Positions 1 through 6,229 are shown, counted from the stretch's first letter. The stretch is 7,989 bases of DNA from Acholeplasmatales bacterium (GCA_016288675.1 JAEELC010000157.1:1-7989); one strand, 5' to 3'. The notes: a model not told the origin generated them from the letters alone. Made by a program: numbers and translations.

Positions 1-2011
1 TAGTACCACAAATTATTTCAAGAGGATTATCTGTTATATCAGCAGAAACAATATAATCATCCTCATCTAATTTCATACAACGTACTTCTTTTGTGAAACG
101 AGAAACACTAAATTCCGAAATTGCTGTTTGCTTAATAATACCATTATGAGAAGCTAGTAATACTGTTAAGTTCTTATTGAAATCTTTTATATCAAAGAAT
201 TCAACAAAACGCTCGCTTGCATCAATTTGACAAATATTATTAACAAATTCACCTGTATCACGAGTCTTACATTCATCAATTTTATAAACTGGTACATATA
301 CAAAGTTACCTTTGTTAGTAATACCAATTAAAGTATCCAGTGTACTTACTTCCTTTTCAAAAATAATAGAATCCTTATCACTTGTAGTATTTACACTTGA
401 TGCATTATAGCTCTTTAAAGAAATTCTCTTTAAGAAACCAAGCTTTGTAGCAACTACAATATTCTTTTCTTCTAGAATTAAATCAGATTCATCAACTGAT
501 AAATCAGTAACTTCATCTTCAATTACAGTTCTACGAGGTTGGTCAATCTTACTTGCGACATCCTTAAGTTCTTGTTTAATAACCTTAAGAAGATTCTTTT
601 CACTAGATAATATCTTATCATATGCTTCAATATTATTAGTTAATGTGTCATGTTCGTTGTGTAATGCAGTAACATCTGTATTAGATAAACGATATAATTG
701 CATAGCTAAGATTGCATCTGTTTGAATTTCTGTAAATTCAAAATTAGACATCAATTTTTCTTTTGCATCTTGCTTATTTAAACTCTTACGAATTGTTGAA
801 ATAACTTCAGATAGAATAGAAACCATCTTAATTAAACCATCAACAATTTCAAGTCTATGTAAGTCTTTAGCCTTTAAGAAGTTAGTTCTATTTGTAACTA
901 CATCTTTTTGGTGATCAATATAAGCATCTAAAATATCTAATACACCTAAGCGTTCAGGACGCATATTACGAATAACAACCATATTATATTTAATATTAGA
1001 TTGTAAGTTAGTATTCTTAAATAAGTATTTAATGATAGCGTCTTCGTTTGCGCCTTCTTTTAGATCAATCGCAATACGAATACCATGTCTATCAGTTTCA
1101 TCTCTTACTTCTTCAATACCTTCAACCTTATGGTCAATTCTTATTTGTTCAATCTTTTCAACAGTTTTTTGTTTAACTGTATCAAATGGAATTTCAGTAA
1201 TAACAATACGTCTTTGTTTCTTACCAAAATCTTCCATTTCAAGTTTTGATTTAACAACTACTGTACCACTACCAGTTAAAAATGCTTCACGAATACCTTG
1301 TTTACCCATAGCAATACCACCAGTAGGGAAATCAGGTCCTGGCATAATTTCTAGCAATTCATCAATAGTCATATTAGGATGATCAATTTTATAAATTGTC
1401 GCATTAACAACTTCATTGATATTGTGTGGTGGAATATATGTTGCATAACCTGAAGAAATACCCATACCACCATTAACAAGTAAGTTAGGGAAACGAGCAG
1501 GAAGAACAGTAGGTTCCTTTTCTTCACCGTCGTAGTTATCAATCATTTCAACAGTTTTCTTTTCAATATCTTGAAGTAAATAATCAGCTTCACGAGTCAT
1601 GCGACATTCTGTATAACGGCTCGCAGCAGGACCATCGCCATCAATTGAACCATTGTTACCTTGTAAATCTACAAGTCTAACACCCATTTTCCAGTTTTGT
1701 GACATATGGACAAGTGCTTCATATATTGAAGAATCACCATGTGGGTGATACTTACCCATTACGTCACCAACAACCTTAGCACATTTTTTATATGGAGATG
1801 TAGATACAAGCTTTAATTGACCCATACCAAATAAAATACGTCTTTGAACAGGCTTTAAACCATCTCTTACGTCAGGAATTGCACGTTCTTGAATAATAGC
1901 TTTTGAATAACGTGCAAAACGATCTCCAATAACATCTTCTAGCTTTGCCACTTGGAAGGTTTCATTTGCAAATTTATCAAGCTCACTAATGATATCTTTT
2001 TTCTTTGCCAT
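1..2011 (-). CDS. parC: DNA topoisomerase IV subunit A (ParC/GrlA), C-terminus cut off by window edge
   Basis: This is the DNA-cleaving subunit of topoisomerase IV, which with ParE forms an A2B2 enzyme that decatenates daughter chromosomes and relaxes supercoils in the cytoplasm. It starts at ATG 2011-2009, and 670 codons are visible. Staphylococcus and Bacillus ParC have about 800 residues, so roughly 130-150 are missing. The N-terminus shows the family motif RYSKAIIQERAIPDVRDGLK (about residues 34-53), the quinolone-determining helix HPHGDSSIYE (89-98), the catalytic tyrosine Y133 in AASRYTE, and the DNA-intercalating isoleucine I185 in NGGMGI. S94 and E98 correspond to S. aureus GrlA S80 and E84 and are the unsubstituted residues. 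The beta-pinwheel domain begins near residue 500. Its first blade reads GFLKRISLKSYNASS where GyrA would carry the QRRGGRG-type GyrA box, so this is ParC and not GyrA. It is translated from the parE transcript, 3 bp after the parE stop. Confidence 0.96.
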   Translation of the reverse strand, partial: MAKKKDIISELDKFANETFQVAKLEDVIGDRFARYSKAIIQERAIPDVRDGLKPVQRRILFGMGQLKLVSTSPYKKCAKVVGDVMGKYHPHGDSSIYEALVHMSQNWKMGVRLVDLQGNNGSIDGDGPAASRYTECRMTREADYLLQDIEKKTVEMIDNYDGEEKEPTVLPARFPNLLVNGGMGISSGYATYIPPHNINEVVNATIYKIDHPNMTIDELLEIMPGPDFPTGGIAMGKQGIREAFLTGSGTVVVKSKLEMEDFGKKQRRIVITEIPFDTVKQKTVEKIEQIRIDHKVEGIEEVRDETDRHGIRIAIDLKEGANEDAIIKYLFKNTNLQSNIKYNMVVIRNMRPERLGVLDILDAYIDHQKDVVTNRTNFLKAKDLHRLEIVDGLIKMVSILSEVISTIRKSLNKQDAKEKLMSNFEFTEIQTDAILAMQLYRLSNTDVTALHNEHDTLTNNIEAYDKILSSEKNLLKVIKQELKDVASKIDQPRRTVIEDEVTDLSVDESDLILEEKNIVVATKLGFLKRISLKSYNASSVNTTSDKDSIIFEKEVSTLDTLIGITNKGNFVYVPVYKIDECKTRDTGEFVNNICQIDASERFVEFFDIKDFNKNLTVLLASHNGIIKQTAISEFSVSRFTKEVRCMKLDEDDYIVSADITDNPLEIICGT

Positions 2012-2014
2012 ATC

Positions 2015-3973
2015 TTATTCCTCCCCTTGTGTTAAATCTAATTTATCGATTTCATATTCATCCTCTAAAGAGAATTGAACATGGTTTTCAAGCCAATTTC
2101 TTCTGCGTTCAGCGTCGTCTCCCATAAATAGGTCAACTTCACCTTCAGCCTCATCAAAGTCCTCAAGCTTAACTTGAATAAGAGTACGAGTTTCTGGGTT
2201 CATTGTTGTTTCCCATAATTGTTCGGCACTCATTTCACCAAGTCCTTTGAAACGAGATATTAGCACATTATCTTTATTAAGCTTCTTTAAAATATTTGCT
2301 AATTCTTCTGTAGAATAAGCATATTTCATAAAGTTATTCTTACCACCCTTATTAGTAACTCTAAATAGTGGTGGTACAGCAATATATACTCTTCCATCTT
2401 CAATTAATGGGCGCATATATCTAAAGAAGAATGTTAATAATAGAATTTGAATATGAGCGCCGTCATCATCAGCGTCAGTCATAATAATGATCTTTTTATA
2501 ATTTGATTTTTTAACATCAAATTTATCACCATAATCAGCACCAATTGTATAAATCATTGTAGCAATTTCTTGGTTTTGTAATGCTGATTCTTCTGTAGCT
2601 TTTTCAGTATTTAATACTTTACCACGTAAAGGTAAAATTGCTTGATAGCTTCTATCTCTACCACTCTTAGCTGAACCACCGGCAGAATCACCTTCTACTA
2701 AGAAAAGCTCATTAATGTCCTTATTCTTTCCTTGAGCAGGGCTTAGTTTAGAACTTAAATTTAGTTCCTTCTTGTCCTTCTTATCAAGACGAATCATATT
2801 CCGTGCTTTACGAGCAGCTTCACGAGCTTTAGCATTCTTTTGAGCCTTTTCTACTACGGCTTCAGCTAAAGCCTTATTTGCATGTAAATAATCAGTTAGC
2901 TTTTCATACAATACATCTTCTACAGCACTCTTTGCAAGAGGTGTACCTAATCTTCCTTTTGTTTGTCCTTCAAATTCAAGTACTGATTCTTCAACACGTA
3001 CTGAAACAATACCAACTAAACCACAACGAAGATCATTTCCTTCAAGATTAGCATCCTTTGTAGAAATTAAATTAAATTTTCTAGCGAAATCATTAAAAGC
3101 TTTTGTAATAGCAGTCTTATAACCAACCTCATGGCTACCACCATCACGAGTACGTAAGTTGTTAGCAAATGAAATTAATGTTTCATCAAAGCCTTGTGTA
3201 TAAGCCATAGATACTTCTACATCAATAGGTCCTTCTGTTCCTTCAAAATAAGTAACATCACTCATTAATTCTTTATTTTTAACCATATCAGATACGTATT
3301 CTTTAATACCATCTTCAAACTCAAATTCATCTTTTTTGTTTGAATTATGATCAACTAAGCTCATTTTTAATCCTTTGATTAAATAAGCTCCTTCTTTTAA
3401 ACGTTCCTTAATAGTATCATAGTTAAAAATAACTGTTGAGAAAATTTTTGGATCTGGTTTAAAAGTAACTACAGTACCAGTTTTACGAGTTTCTCCTTTA
3501 TCAATAACATCATGAACCTTTTGACCACCATTTTTGAATTCAATTTCATAAATGTGTCCATCTCTCATAGATGTAACCTTCATATATGTAGATAAAGCAT
3601 TTACAACCTTACCACCAACACCGTGTAAACCACCTGAAACTTTATAACCTCCAGCTTGACCAAATTTACCACCAGCATGTAGCATAGAGTAAATAACTTC
3701 AAGAGAGTTTTTTCCTGTTTCATGGTTTATACCAACTGGAACACCACGTCCATTATCACTTACAGTAACAGAACCATCAGTATTTAATTCTACTTTAATT
3801 TCTTTACCATAACCAGCTAAAGCTTCATCTATAGAGTTGTCTACTATTTCCCAAATTAAATAGTGAAGACCTCTAGCATCTGTACTACCAATATACATAC
3901 CAGGTCTTTTACGAACTGGATCTAGTCCCTTTAGGACTTCAATTGTGTCTGCATTATAATTATCTTTAGGCAT
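2015..3973 (-). CDS. parE: DNA topoisomerase IV subunit B (ParE/GrlB), ATPase subunit
   Basis: ParE is the ATP-hydrolysing subunit that drives strand passage by topoisomerase IV. The protein has 652 residues, close to the roughly 655 of Bacillus ParE. The GHKL ATPase domain shows WEIVDNSIDEAL (41-52; E42 is the expected general base, N46 binds Mg), DNGRG (73-77) and GGLHGVGG (114-121). The transducer domain carries the QTKGRLG loop (337-343; K339). The Toprim domain shows VEGDSAGGSAK (426-436; E427) and TDADDDGAH (499-507; D500 and D502 as metal ligands), then RFKGLGEM (574-581). The text after the Toprim aspartates, HIQILLLTFFFRYMRPLIE, is ParE-like; GyrB normally has HIRTLLLTF. A longer frame opens at TTG 3979, but that lies only 2 nt from the AGGAG site. 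ATG 3973-3971 lies 8 nt from it and is taken as the start. parE is the first gene of the parE-parC operon and diverges from plsY. Confidence 0.97.
   Translation of the reverse strand: MPKDNYNADTIEVLKGLDPVRKRPGMYIGSTDARGLHYLIWEIVDNSIDEALAGYGKEIKVELNTDGSVTVSDNGRGVPVGINHETGKNSLEVIYSMLHAGGKFGQAGGYKVSGGLHGVGGKVVNALSTYMKVTSMRDGHIYEIEFKNGGQKVHDVIDKGETRKTGTVVTFKPDPKIFSTVIFNYDTIKERLKEGAYLIKGLKMSLVDHNSNKKDEFEFEDGIKEYVSDMVKNKELMSDVTYFEGTEGPIDVEVSMAYTQGFDETLISFANNLRTRDGGSHEVGYKTAITKAFNDFARKFNLISTKDANLEGNDLRCGLVGIVSVRVEESVLEFEGQTKGRLGTPLAKSAVEDVLYEKLTDYLHANKALAEAVVEKAQKNAKAREAARKARNMIRLDKKDKKELNLSSKLSPAQGKNKDINELFLVEGDSAGGSAKSGRDRSYQAILPLRGKVLNTEKATEESALQNQEIATMIYTIGADYGDKFDVKKSNYKKIIIMTDADDDGAHIQILLLTFFFRYMRPLIEDGRVYIAVPPLFRVTNKGGKNNFMKYAYSTEELANILKKLNKDNVLISRFKGLGEMSAEQLWETTMNPETRTLIQVKLEDFDEAEGEVDLFMGDDAERRRNWLENHVQFSLEDEYEIDKLDLTQGEE
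2020..2024 (-). promoter_or_regulatory. parC ribosome binding site embedded in the 3' end of parE
   Basis: On the minus strand GGAGG sits 8 nt before the parC ATG (2011-2009). The site lies inside the last parE codons (Gly-Glu-Glu-stop), so ribosomes finishing parE clear the parC initiation site. This predicts translational coupling, which would help keep the two subunits in equal amounts (inference). Confidence 0.85.
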
Positions 3974-3981
3974 AATCAATA

Positions 3982-3986
3982 CTCCT
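3982..3986 (-). promoter_or_regulatory. parE ribosome binding site that fixes the start codon
   Basis: AGGAG on the minus strand is 8 nt upstream of ATG 3973-3971 but only 2 nt from the in-frame TTG at 3979-3977. The spacing selects the ATG and gives a protein beginning MPKDN. Confidence 0.85.
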
Positions 3987-3998
3987 ATAATTTTTTCT

Positions 3999-4013
3999 AA
4001 TCTAATTTAGATT
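3999..4013. repeat. Small palindrome overlapping the parE -10 box and start site
   Basis: AATCTA-ATT-TAGATT is a perfect 6-bp inverted repeat with a 3-nt centre. It overlaps three bases of the parE -10 box and the predicted transcription start near 4004. It could be an operator, a weak 5' hairpin in the parE leader, or chance in AT-rich DNA. No regulator can be named. Confidence 0.35.
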
Positions 4014-4039
4014 TTAGCATAAATTAAGCGCTTTAACAA
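4011..4039 (-). promoter_or_regulatory. Sigma-A-type promoter of parE-parC
   Basis: On the minus strand TTGTTA (4039-4034) is followed by a 17-nt spacer and TAAAAT (4016-4011), preceded by TG one base upstream (TGC-TAAAAT, an extended -10). The predicted start is near 4004, giving a leader of about 30 nt that contains AGGAG. The spacer carries the GC-rich palindrome AAGCGCTT (4026-4033), conspicuous in this AT-rich region. Confidence 0.8.
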
Positions 4040-4058
4040 ATAATTATTGGGCTTTTTA

Positions 4059-4086
4059 TTGTTATTTTAGATAAAAATGATATAAT
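4059..4086 (+). promoter_or_regulatory. Sigma-A-type promoter of plsY
   Basis: TTGTTA (4059-4064), a 16-nt spacer and the perfect TATAAT (4081-4086), with an extended -10 TG (TGA-TATAAT). The predicted start is near 4093, leaving an untranslated leader of about 86 nt before the plsY ATG. The promoter is back-to-back with that of parE: their -35 boxes are identical and lie 19 bp apart on opposite strands. Confidence 0.8.
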
Positions 4087-4129
4087 TTAATTGAATTTAT
4101 TTCAAACAAAAAAATTAATAAAAATAATC

Positions 4130-4161
4130 TTAAATTTTGTTTATAAAATAAACAAATTTAA
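4130..4161 (+). promoter_or_regulatory. Leader hairpin touching the plsY ribosome binding site
   Basis: The arms 4131-4144 and 4148-4160 are complementary over 13 bp with one bulged T and an AAA loop; the flanking bases 4130 and 4161 add one more pair. The 3' arm ends where the Shine-Dalgarno AAGGA (4161-4165) begins. No long U-tract follows, so it is not an intrinsic terminator. It may tune translation or stabilise the mRNA. It resembles no riboswitch class I recognise. The stem is entirely A/U apart from one G-C pair. Confidence 0.6.
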
Positions 4162-4178
4162 AGGAAAAGAGATATATT

Positions 4179-4910
4179 ATGGTTTTATTTAGTACACAAC
4201 AAAATGTCCTAATTTCTATAATGTTTATGTTAATCTCTTACCTTATAGGTTCAATTCCATTTGGACTTATATTTGGTAAAATATTTAAACATGTAGACAT
4301 TAGAAATTATGGTTCAGGAAACATTGGTTCTACCAATTCAATTCGTACTCTTGGTAAAACAATAGGTATTCCAGTCTTCTTATGTGAAGTACTAAAGGGA
4401 GCCCTAGTAATTTTATTAGTAAGATATGTATTTGACACAAGAATCTTTGATAATCCAGTACCATTAATTGTATATGGTTTCTTTGCAGATATGGGTCATT
4501 TATTCCCAATCTATTTAAAATTTAAAGGCGGTAAAATAGTAGGTCCAAGCTTAGGTATTGTATTAGCACTTACACCAGTTGGAGCAATTGCATGCTTAAT
4601 TTGCTTTGTAACTATTTTACTTACAATAGGTTATGTATCTATTGCTAGCTGTTCTGCTGCTGTAACTGTTGTAATTGCTGCATGGATTCAATTTGCATTA
4701 GGTAAAGATTATTCAAATGATATGTTAAATTACCTATGGGGTAATATCGAATTACTTACTGCAATTCTTTATACAGTACTTGCAATAATAATATTTATTA
4801 GACATATTTCAAACTTTAAGCGTTTAGCAAACGGAACTGAAGCCAAAGCTAAAATTAAAGTTCGTATGGAAGAAAAAGCGAAAGCTAGAAAAGAAGCTAA
4901 AAAAAATTAG
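4179..4910 (+). CDS. plsY: Acyl-phosphate:glycerol-3-phosphate acyltransferase PlsY
   Basis: PlsY is a polytopic membrane enzyme that transfers an acyl chain from acyl-phosphate (made by PlsX) to sn-glycerol-3-phosphate. The product is lysophosphatidic acid, the first step of phospholipid synthesis in most bacteria. The family motifs appear in order: GSIPFG (24-29), DIRNYGSGNIGSTNSIRTLG (40-59), GHLFPIYLKFKGGK (106-119) and RHISNFKRLANGTE (208-221). Hydrophobic segments lie near residues 10-30, 62-82, 93-110, 125-170 and 190-207. The protein is 243 residues; PlsY is usually about 200. The extra length is a Lys/Ala/Glu-rich tail after residue 221. The loop after GGK reads IVGPSLG where most members have GVAT-like sequence. 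ATG 4179 is the only start with a plausible ribosome site (AAGGA), though the 13-nt spacing is long. A later Met at residue 15 would match the usual N-terminus but has no Shine-Dalgarno. The gene is monocistronic, with its own promoter and terminator. Confidence 0.95.
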   Translation: MVLFSTQQNVLISIMFMLISYLIGSIPFGLIFGKIFKHVDIRNYGSGNIGSTNSIRTLGKTIGIPVFLCEVLKGALVILLVRYVFDTRIFDNPVPLIVYGFFADMGHLFPIYLKFKGGKIVGPSLGIVLALTPVGAIACLICFVTILLTIGYVSIASCSAAVTVVIAAWIQFALGKDYSNDMLNYLWGNIELLTAILYTVLAIIIFIRHISNFKRLANGTEAKAKIKVRMEEKAKARKEAKKN

Positions 4911-4918
4911 AAAACGAA

Positions 4919-4951
4919 AAAAGTTCTTCATAATTGAAGAACTTTTATTTT
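4919..4951 (+). terminator. Intrinsic terminator of plsY
   Basis: A perfect 12-bp stem (4919-4930 with 4935-4946) with loop TAAT is followed by ATTTT. It begins 8 nt after the plsY stop. A-rich sequence on its left side could also let it work weakly leftwards. Confidence 0.85.
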
Positions 4952-4983
4952 AAAAAAAATAGGCTTTGTTAAGCCTATTTTTT
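4952..4983 (-). terminator. Bidirectional terminator between plsY and the yneF-like gene
   Basis: Arms 4954-4966 and 4971-4983 form a perfect 13-bp stem with the core AATAGGCTT and a 4-nt loop. The stem is flanked by an A-tract on the left and a T-tract on the right, so RNA from either strand ends in U's. It lies just after the stop of the minus-strand gene and is probably its main terminator, as well as a backstop for plsY. Confidence 0.85.
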
Positions 4984-4988
4984 CATTG

Positions 4989-5222
4989 TTACTTATTATC
5001 TTCCATTTGACGCATAACAGCACGAACTTGCTTTTCAGAAGGAGTTCTTCCCATTTGGCTCATCATAGCACGAACCATCTTTTCGCTCATAGGAGGATTC
5101 TTCTTTAGTTCACGCTTAAATACATATCTTGAAGCGAAGAAACCAATTAATAATCCTACAATAAGACAAACTATAACTATACCAGCAACAGAACCGCCAG
5201 TCATATTAACATCTAATAACAT
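4989..5222 (-). CDS. yneF: UPF0154 family membrane protein (YneF-like)
   Basis: A small protein of the UPF0154 family, named after Bacillus subtilis YneF; its biochemical function is not established. With the start chosen here it has 77 residues. One hydrophobic segment spans about residues 12-32 (SVAGIVIVCLIVGLLIGFFA), followed by a basic stretch and the family signature KKNPPMSEKMVRAMMSQMGR (40-59), then PSEKQVRAVMRQM. The basic residues directly after the hydrophobic helix suggest an N-out, C-in single-pass protein with a cytoplasmic helical tail. An in-frame ATG exists at 5243, but the AGGAG site (5237-5233) lies downstream of it, and the predicted transcription start near 5249 would leave it almost no leader. 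ATG 5222, 10 nt after AGGAG, fits both. The gene is monocistronic, convergent with plsY and divergent from the ferredoxin gene. Confidence 0.9.
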   Translation of the reverse strand: MLLDVNMTGGSVAGIVIVCLIVGLLIGFFASRYVFKRELKKNPPMSEKMVRAMMSQMGRTPSEKQVRAVMRQMEDNK

Positions 5223-5232
5223 ATTTATATAT

Positions 5233-5237
5233 CTCCT
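5233..5237 (-). promoter_or_regulatory. Ribosome binding site that fixes the yneF start
   Basis: AGGAG on the minus strand lies 10 nt before ATG 5222-5220 and inside the longer open frame that begins at 5243. A ribosome binding site cannot serve a start codon upstream of itself, so the shorter form is preferred. Confidence 0.75.
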
Positions 5238-5255
5238 ATTCATAATACTATACCT

Positions 5256-5284
5256 ATTTTACTTTAAAGCTTAAATTATTTCAA
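5256..5284 (-). promoter_or_regulatory. Sigma-A-type promoter of the yneF-like gene
   Basis: On the minus strand TTGAAA (5284-5279), a 17-nt spacer and TAAAAT (5261-5256). The predicted start is near 5249, about 27 nt before the chosen ATG. It is back-to-back with the ferredoxin promoter. Confidence 0.75.
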
Positions 5285-5303
5285 CAATAATCGACTTATT
5301 TAG

Positions 5304-5332
5304 TTGAAAATAAACCCTGAGCAAAGTATAAT
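5304..5332 (+). promoter_or_regulatory. Near-consensus promoter of the ferredoxin gene
   Basis: TTGAAA (5304-5309), a 17-nt spacer and TATAAT (5327-5332): one mismatch to the sigma-A consensus TTGACA/TATAAT. The predicted start near 5339 coincides with the first base of AGGAGG, so the leader would be only about 14 nt. Confidence 0.85.
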
Positions 5333-5338
5333 TAATTT

Positions 5339-5344
5339 AGGAGG
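5339..5344 (+). promoter_or_regulatory. Ferredoxin ribosome binding site that fixes the start codon
   Basis: AGGAGG is 8 nt from ATG 5353 but only 2 nt from the in-frame ATG at 5347. The spacing selects 5353, so the protein begins MPRKV. Confidence 0.85.
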
Positions 5345-5352
5345 ATATGATT

Positions 5353-5523
5353 ATGCCAAGAAAAGTAACAGACACATGTATTCAATGTGGTGCTTGCATC
5401 AACGAATGCCCAGTAGGTGCTATCACAGCTGGTGATACTCAATCTGAAATTAATCCAGATGAATGTATCGATTGTGGTGCTTGCCAAGCAGTTTGCCCAG
5501 TACAAGCAATCATTGAAGAATAG
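5353..5523 (+). CDS. 2[4Fe-4S] ferredoxin, clostridial type
   Basis: A 56-residue soluble electron carrier of the classic clostridial size (about 55 residues). It holds two CxxCxxCxxxCP motifs: C9, C12, C15, C19 and C38, C41, C44, C48. Three cysteines of each motif ligate one [4Fe-4S] cluster and the fourth ligates the other, by family knowledge. The two halves, VGAI and VQAI after the CP, show the usual internal duplication. Such ferredoxins pass low-potential electrons between pyruvate:ferredoxin oxidoreductase, hydrogenases and NAD(P)H oxidoreductases in anaerobes; no partner enzyme is in the window, so its specific role is open. The gene stands alone between its own promoter and terminator. 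The AGGAGG site and near-consensus promoter predict high expression. Confidence 0.95.
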   Translation: MPRKVTDTCIQCGACINECPVGAITAGDTQSEINPDECIDCGACQAVCPVQAIIEE

Positions 5524-5530
5524 TTTATTA

Positions 5531-5559
5531 AAAAAGAGAACCAGGAAGGTTCTTTTTTT
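5531..5559 (+). terminator. Ferredoxin terminator, also usable by radC
   Basis: AGAACC (5537-5542), loop AGGAA and GGTTCT (5548-5553) are extended outward by a G-U and several A-T pairs, with a T-run to 5559. The upstream A-run gives a U-tract when read on the minus strand, so it can terminate both convergent transcripts. The radC stop codon (5560-5558) begins inside the T-run. Confidence 0.85.
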
Positions 5560-6229
5560 AATATACCAAATTTTCTTTCATAGAATAATAGTTATCTTTA
5601 CCAACAATTACATGATCAAGTAAACATACATCTATTGTATTTAAAGCTTCTTCTAAATGAATAGTAGCTTCAATATCACTTTCACTTGGAGTTGTATCAT
5701 TAGAAGGATGATTATGTGAAACAATAACTAAAGGACTTTTTAATAATAATGCCTTCTCTACAATTTTTCTAATAGGAAAATTGACATGATTTACATCACC
5801 ATCACTATATTCTTCAAGTCTAATAAGTTTACATTTAATATTTAAAAATAACACAAAGACTTTTTCATAATTTAAAGTACTAACTCTAGGCCTAAGCATA
5901 TTAAAGACCTTATCCTTAGTATCAACAAGCTCACCACTATTATAAGAAACAGTAGCTCTTTTAAATAATTCTATAGAAGAAATTATTTGGATAGCTTTCG
6001 CTTCTCCTATTCCTTCATAATTTAACAAGCTAAAATAATCCAGATTTAATATATCTGATAAATTATTTAAATCATTTAAAATAGAATCAGCAATTTCAAT
6101 AGCGTTTAAGTTTTTAGTACCGCTTTTTATTAAAATTGCAAGAAGCTCACTATCGCTTAAATTTTTAACACCACGAGTTTTAAGTTTTTCAGTCGGCTTT
6201 AAATAATTTTTCATCTCTTTAATTTTCAT
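5558..6229 (-). CDS. radC: RadC family JAB/MPN domain protein
   Basis: A 223-residue member of the RadC (YsxA) family. The family was once linked to DNA repair, but that role was later withdrawn for E. coli, and its function remains unsettled. The N-terminal part contains NLSDSELLAILIKSGT (23-38) and a helix-hairpin-helix-like LLNYEGIGEAKAIQI (68-82), suggesting DNA contact. The C-terminal JAB/MPN domain shows SHNHPSNDTTPSESD (171-185), a complete HxH-x10-D metal motif (H172, H174, D185), then LLDHVIVG (203-210). These residues indicate an intact zinc metalloprotease-like fold. The length is normal. The longest frame opens at GTG 6244, but that GTG is part of the ribosome site itself (GTGAGGTG); ATG 6229, 7 nt after AGGTG, yields the usual family beginning MKIKE. 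radC is the last gene of the minus-strand operon, 41 bp behind folC. Confidence 0.94.
   Translation of the reverse strand: MKIKEMKNYLKPTEKLKTRGVKNLSDSELLAILIKSGTKNLNAIEIADSILNDLNNLSDILNLDYFSLLNYEGIGEAKAIQIISSIELFKRATVSYNSGELVDTKDKVFNMLRPRVSTLNYEKVFVLFLNIKCKLIRLEEYSDGDVNHVNFPIRKIVEKALLLKSPLVIVSHNHPSNDTTPSESDIEATIHLEEALNTIDVCLLDHVIVGKDNYYSMKENLVY

Noticed and set aside
1032..1382. Plus-strand open frame of 116 codons
   Set aside because: It is antisense to the ParC breakage-reunion domain, is Ser/Ile/Pro-rich without motifs, and has no ribosome site or promoter. The minus-strand frame is clearly ParC.
1..2011. Quinolone-resistance substitutions in ParC
   Set aside because: The positions equivalent to S. 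aureus S80 and E84 are the usual Ser and Glu (S94, E98), so the classic changes are not present.
1..3973. Alternative reading of the pair as DNA gyrase (gyrA/gyrB)
   Set aside because: The GyrA box is absent from the first pinwheel blade, the Toprim region reads HIQILLLTFFFRYM as in ParE, and the B-before-A pair with a 3-bp gap fits parE-parC.
4093..4178. plsY leader as a known riboswitch, T-box or lipid-regulon (FapR) site
   Set aside because: The leader is only about 86 nt, has one simple A/U hairpin and no conserved G/C-rich core. I could not find a convincing FapR-type inverted repeat.
5417..5623. Plus-strand open frame of 68 codons overlapping the ferredoxin gene and the 3' end of radC
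   Set aside because: It is out of frame with the ferredoxin, passes through a terminator hairpin and has no ribosome site; it is a shadow frame.
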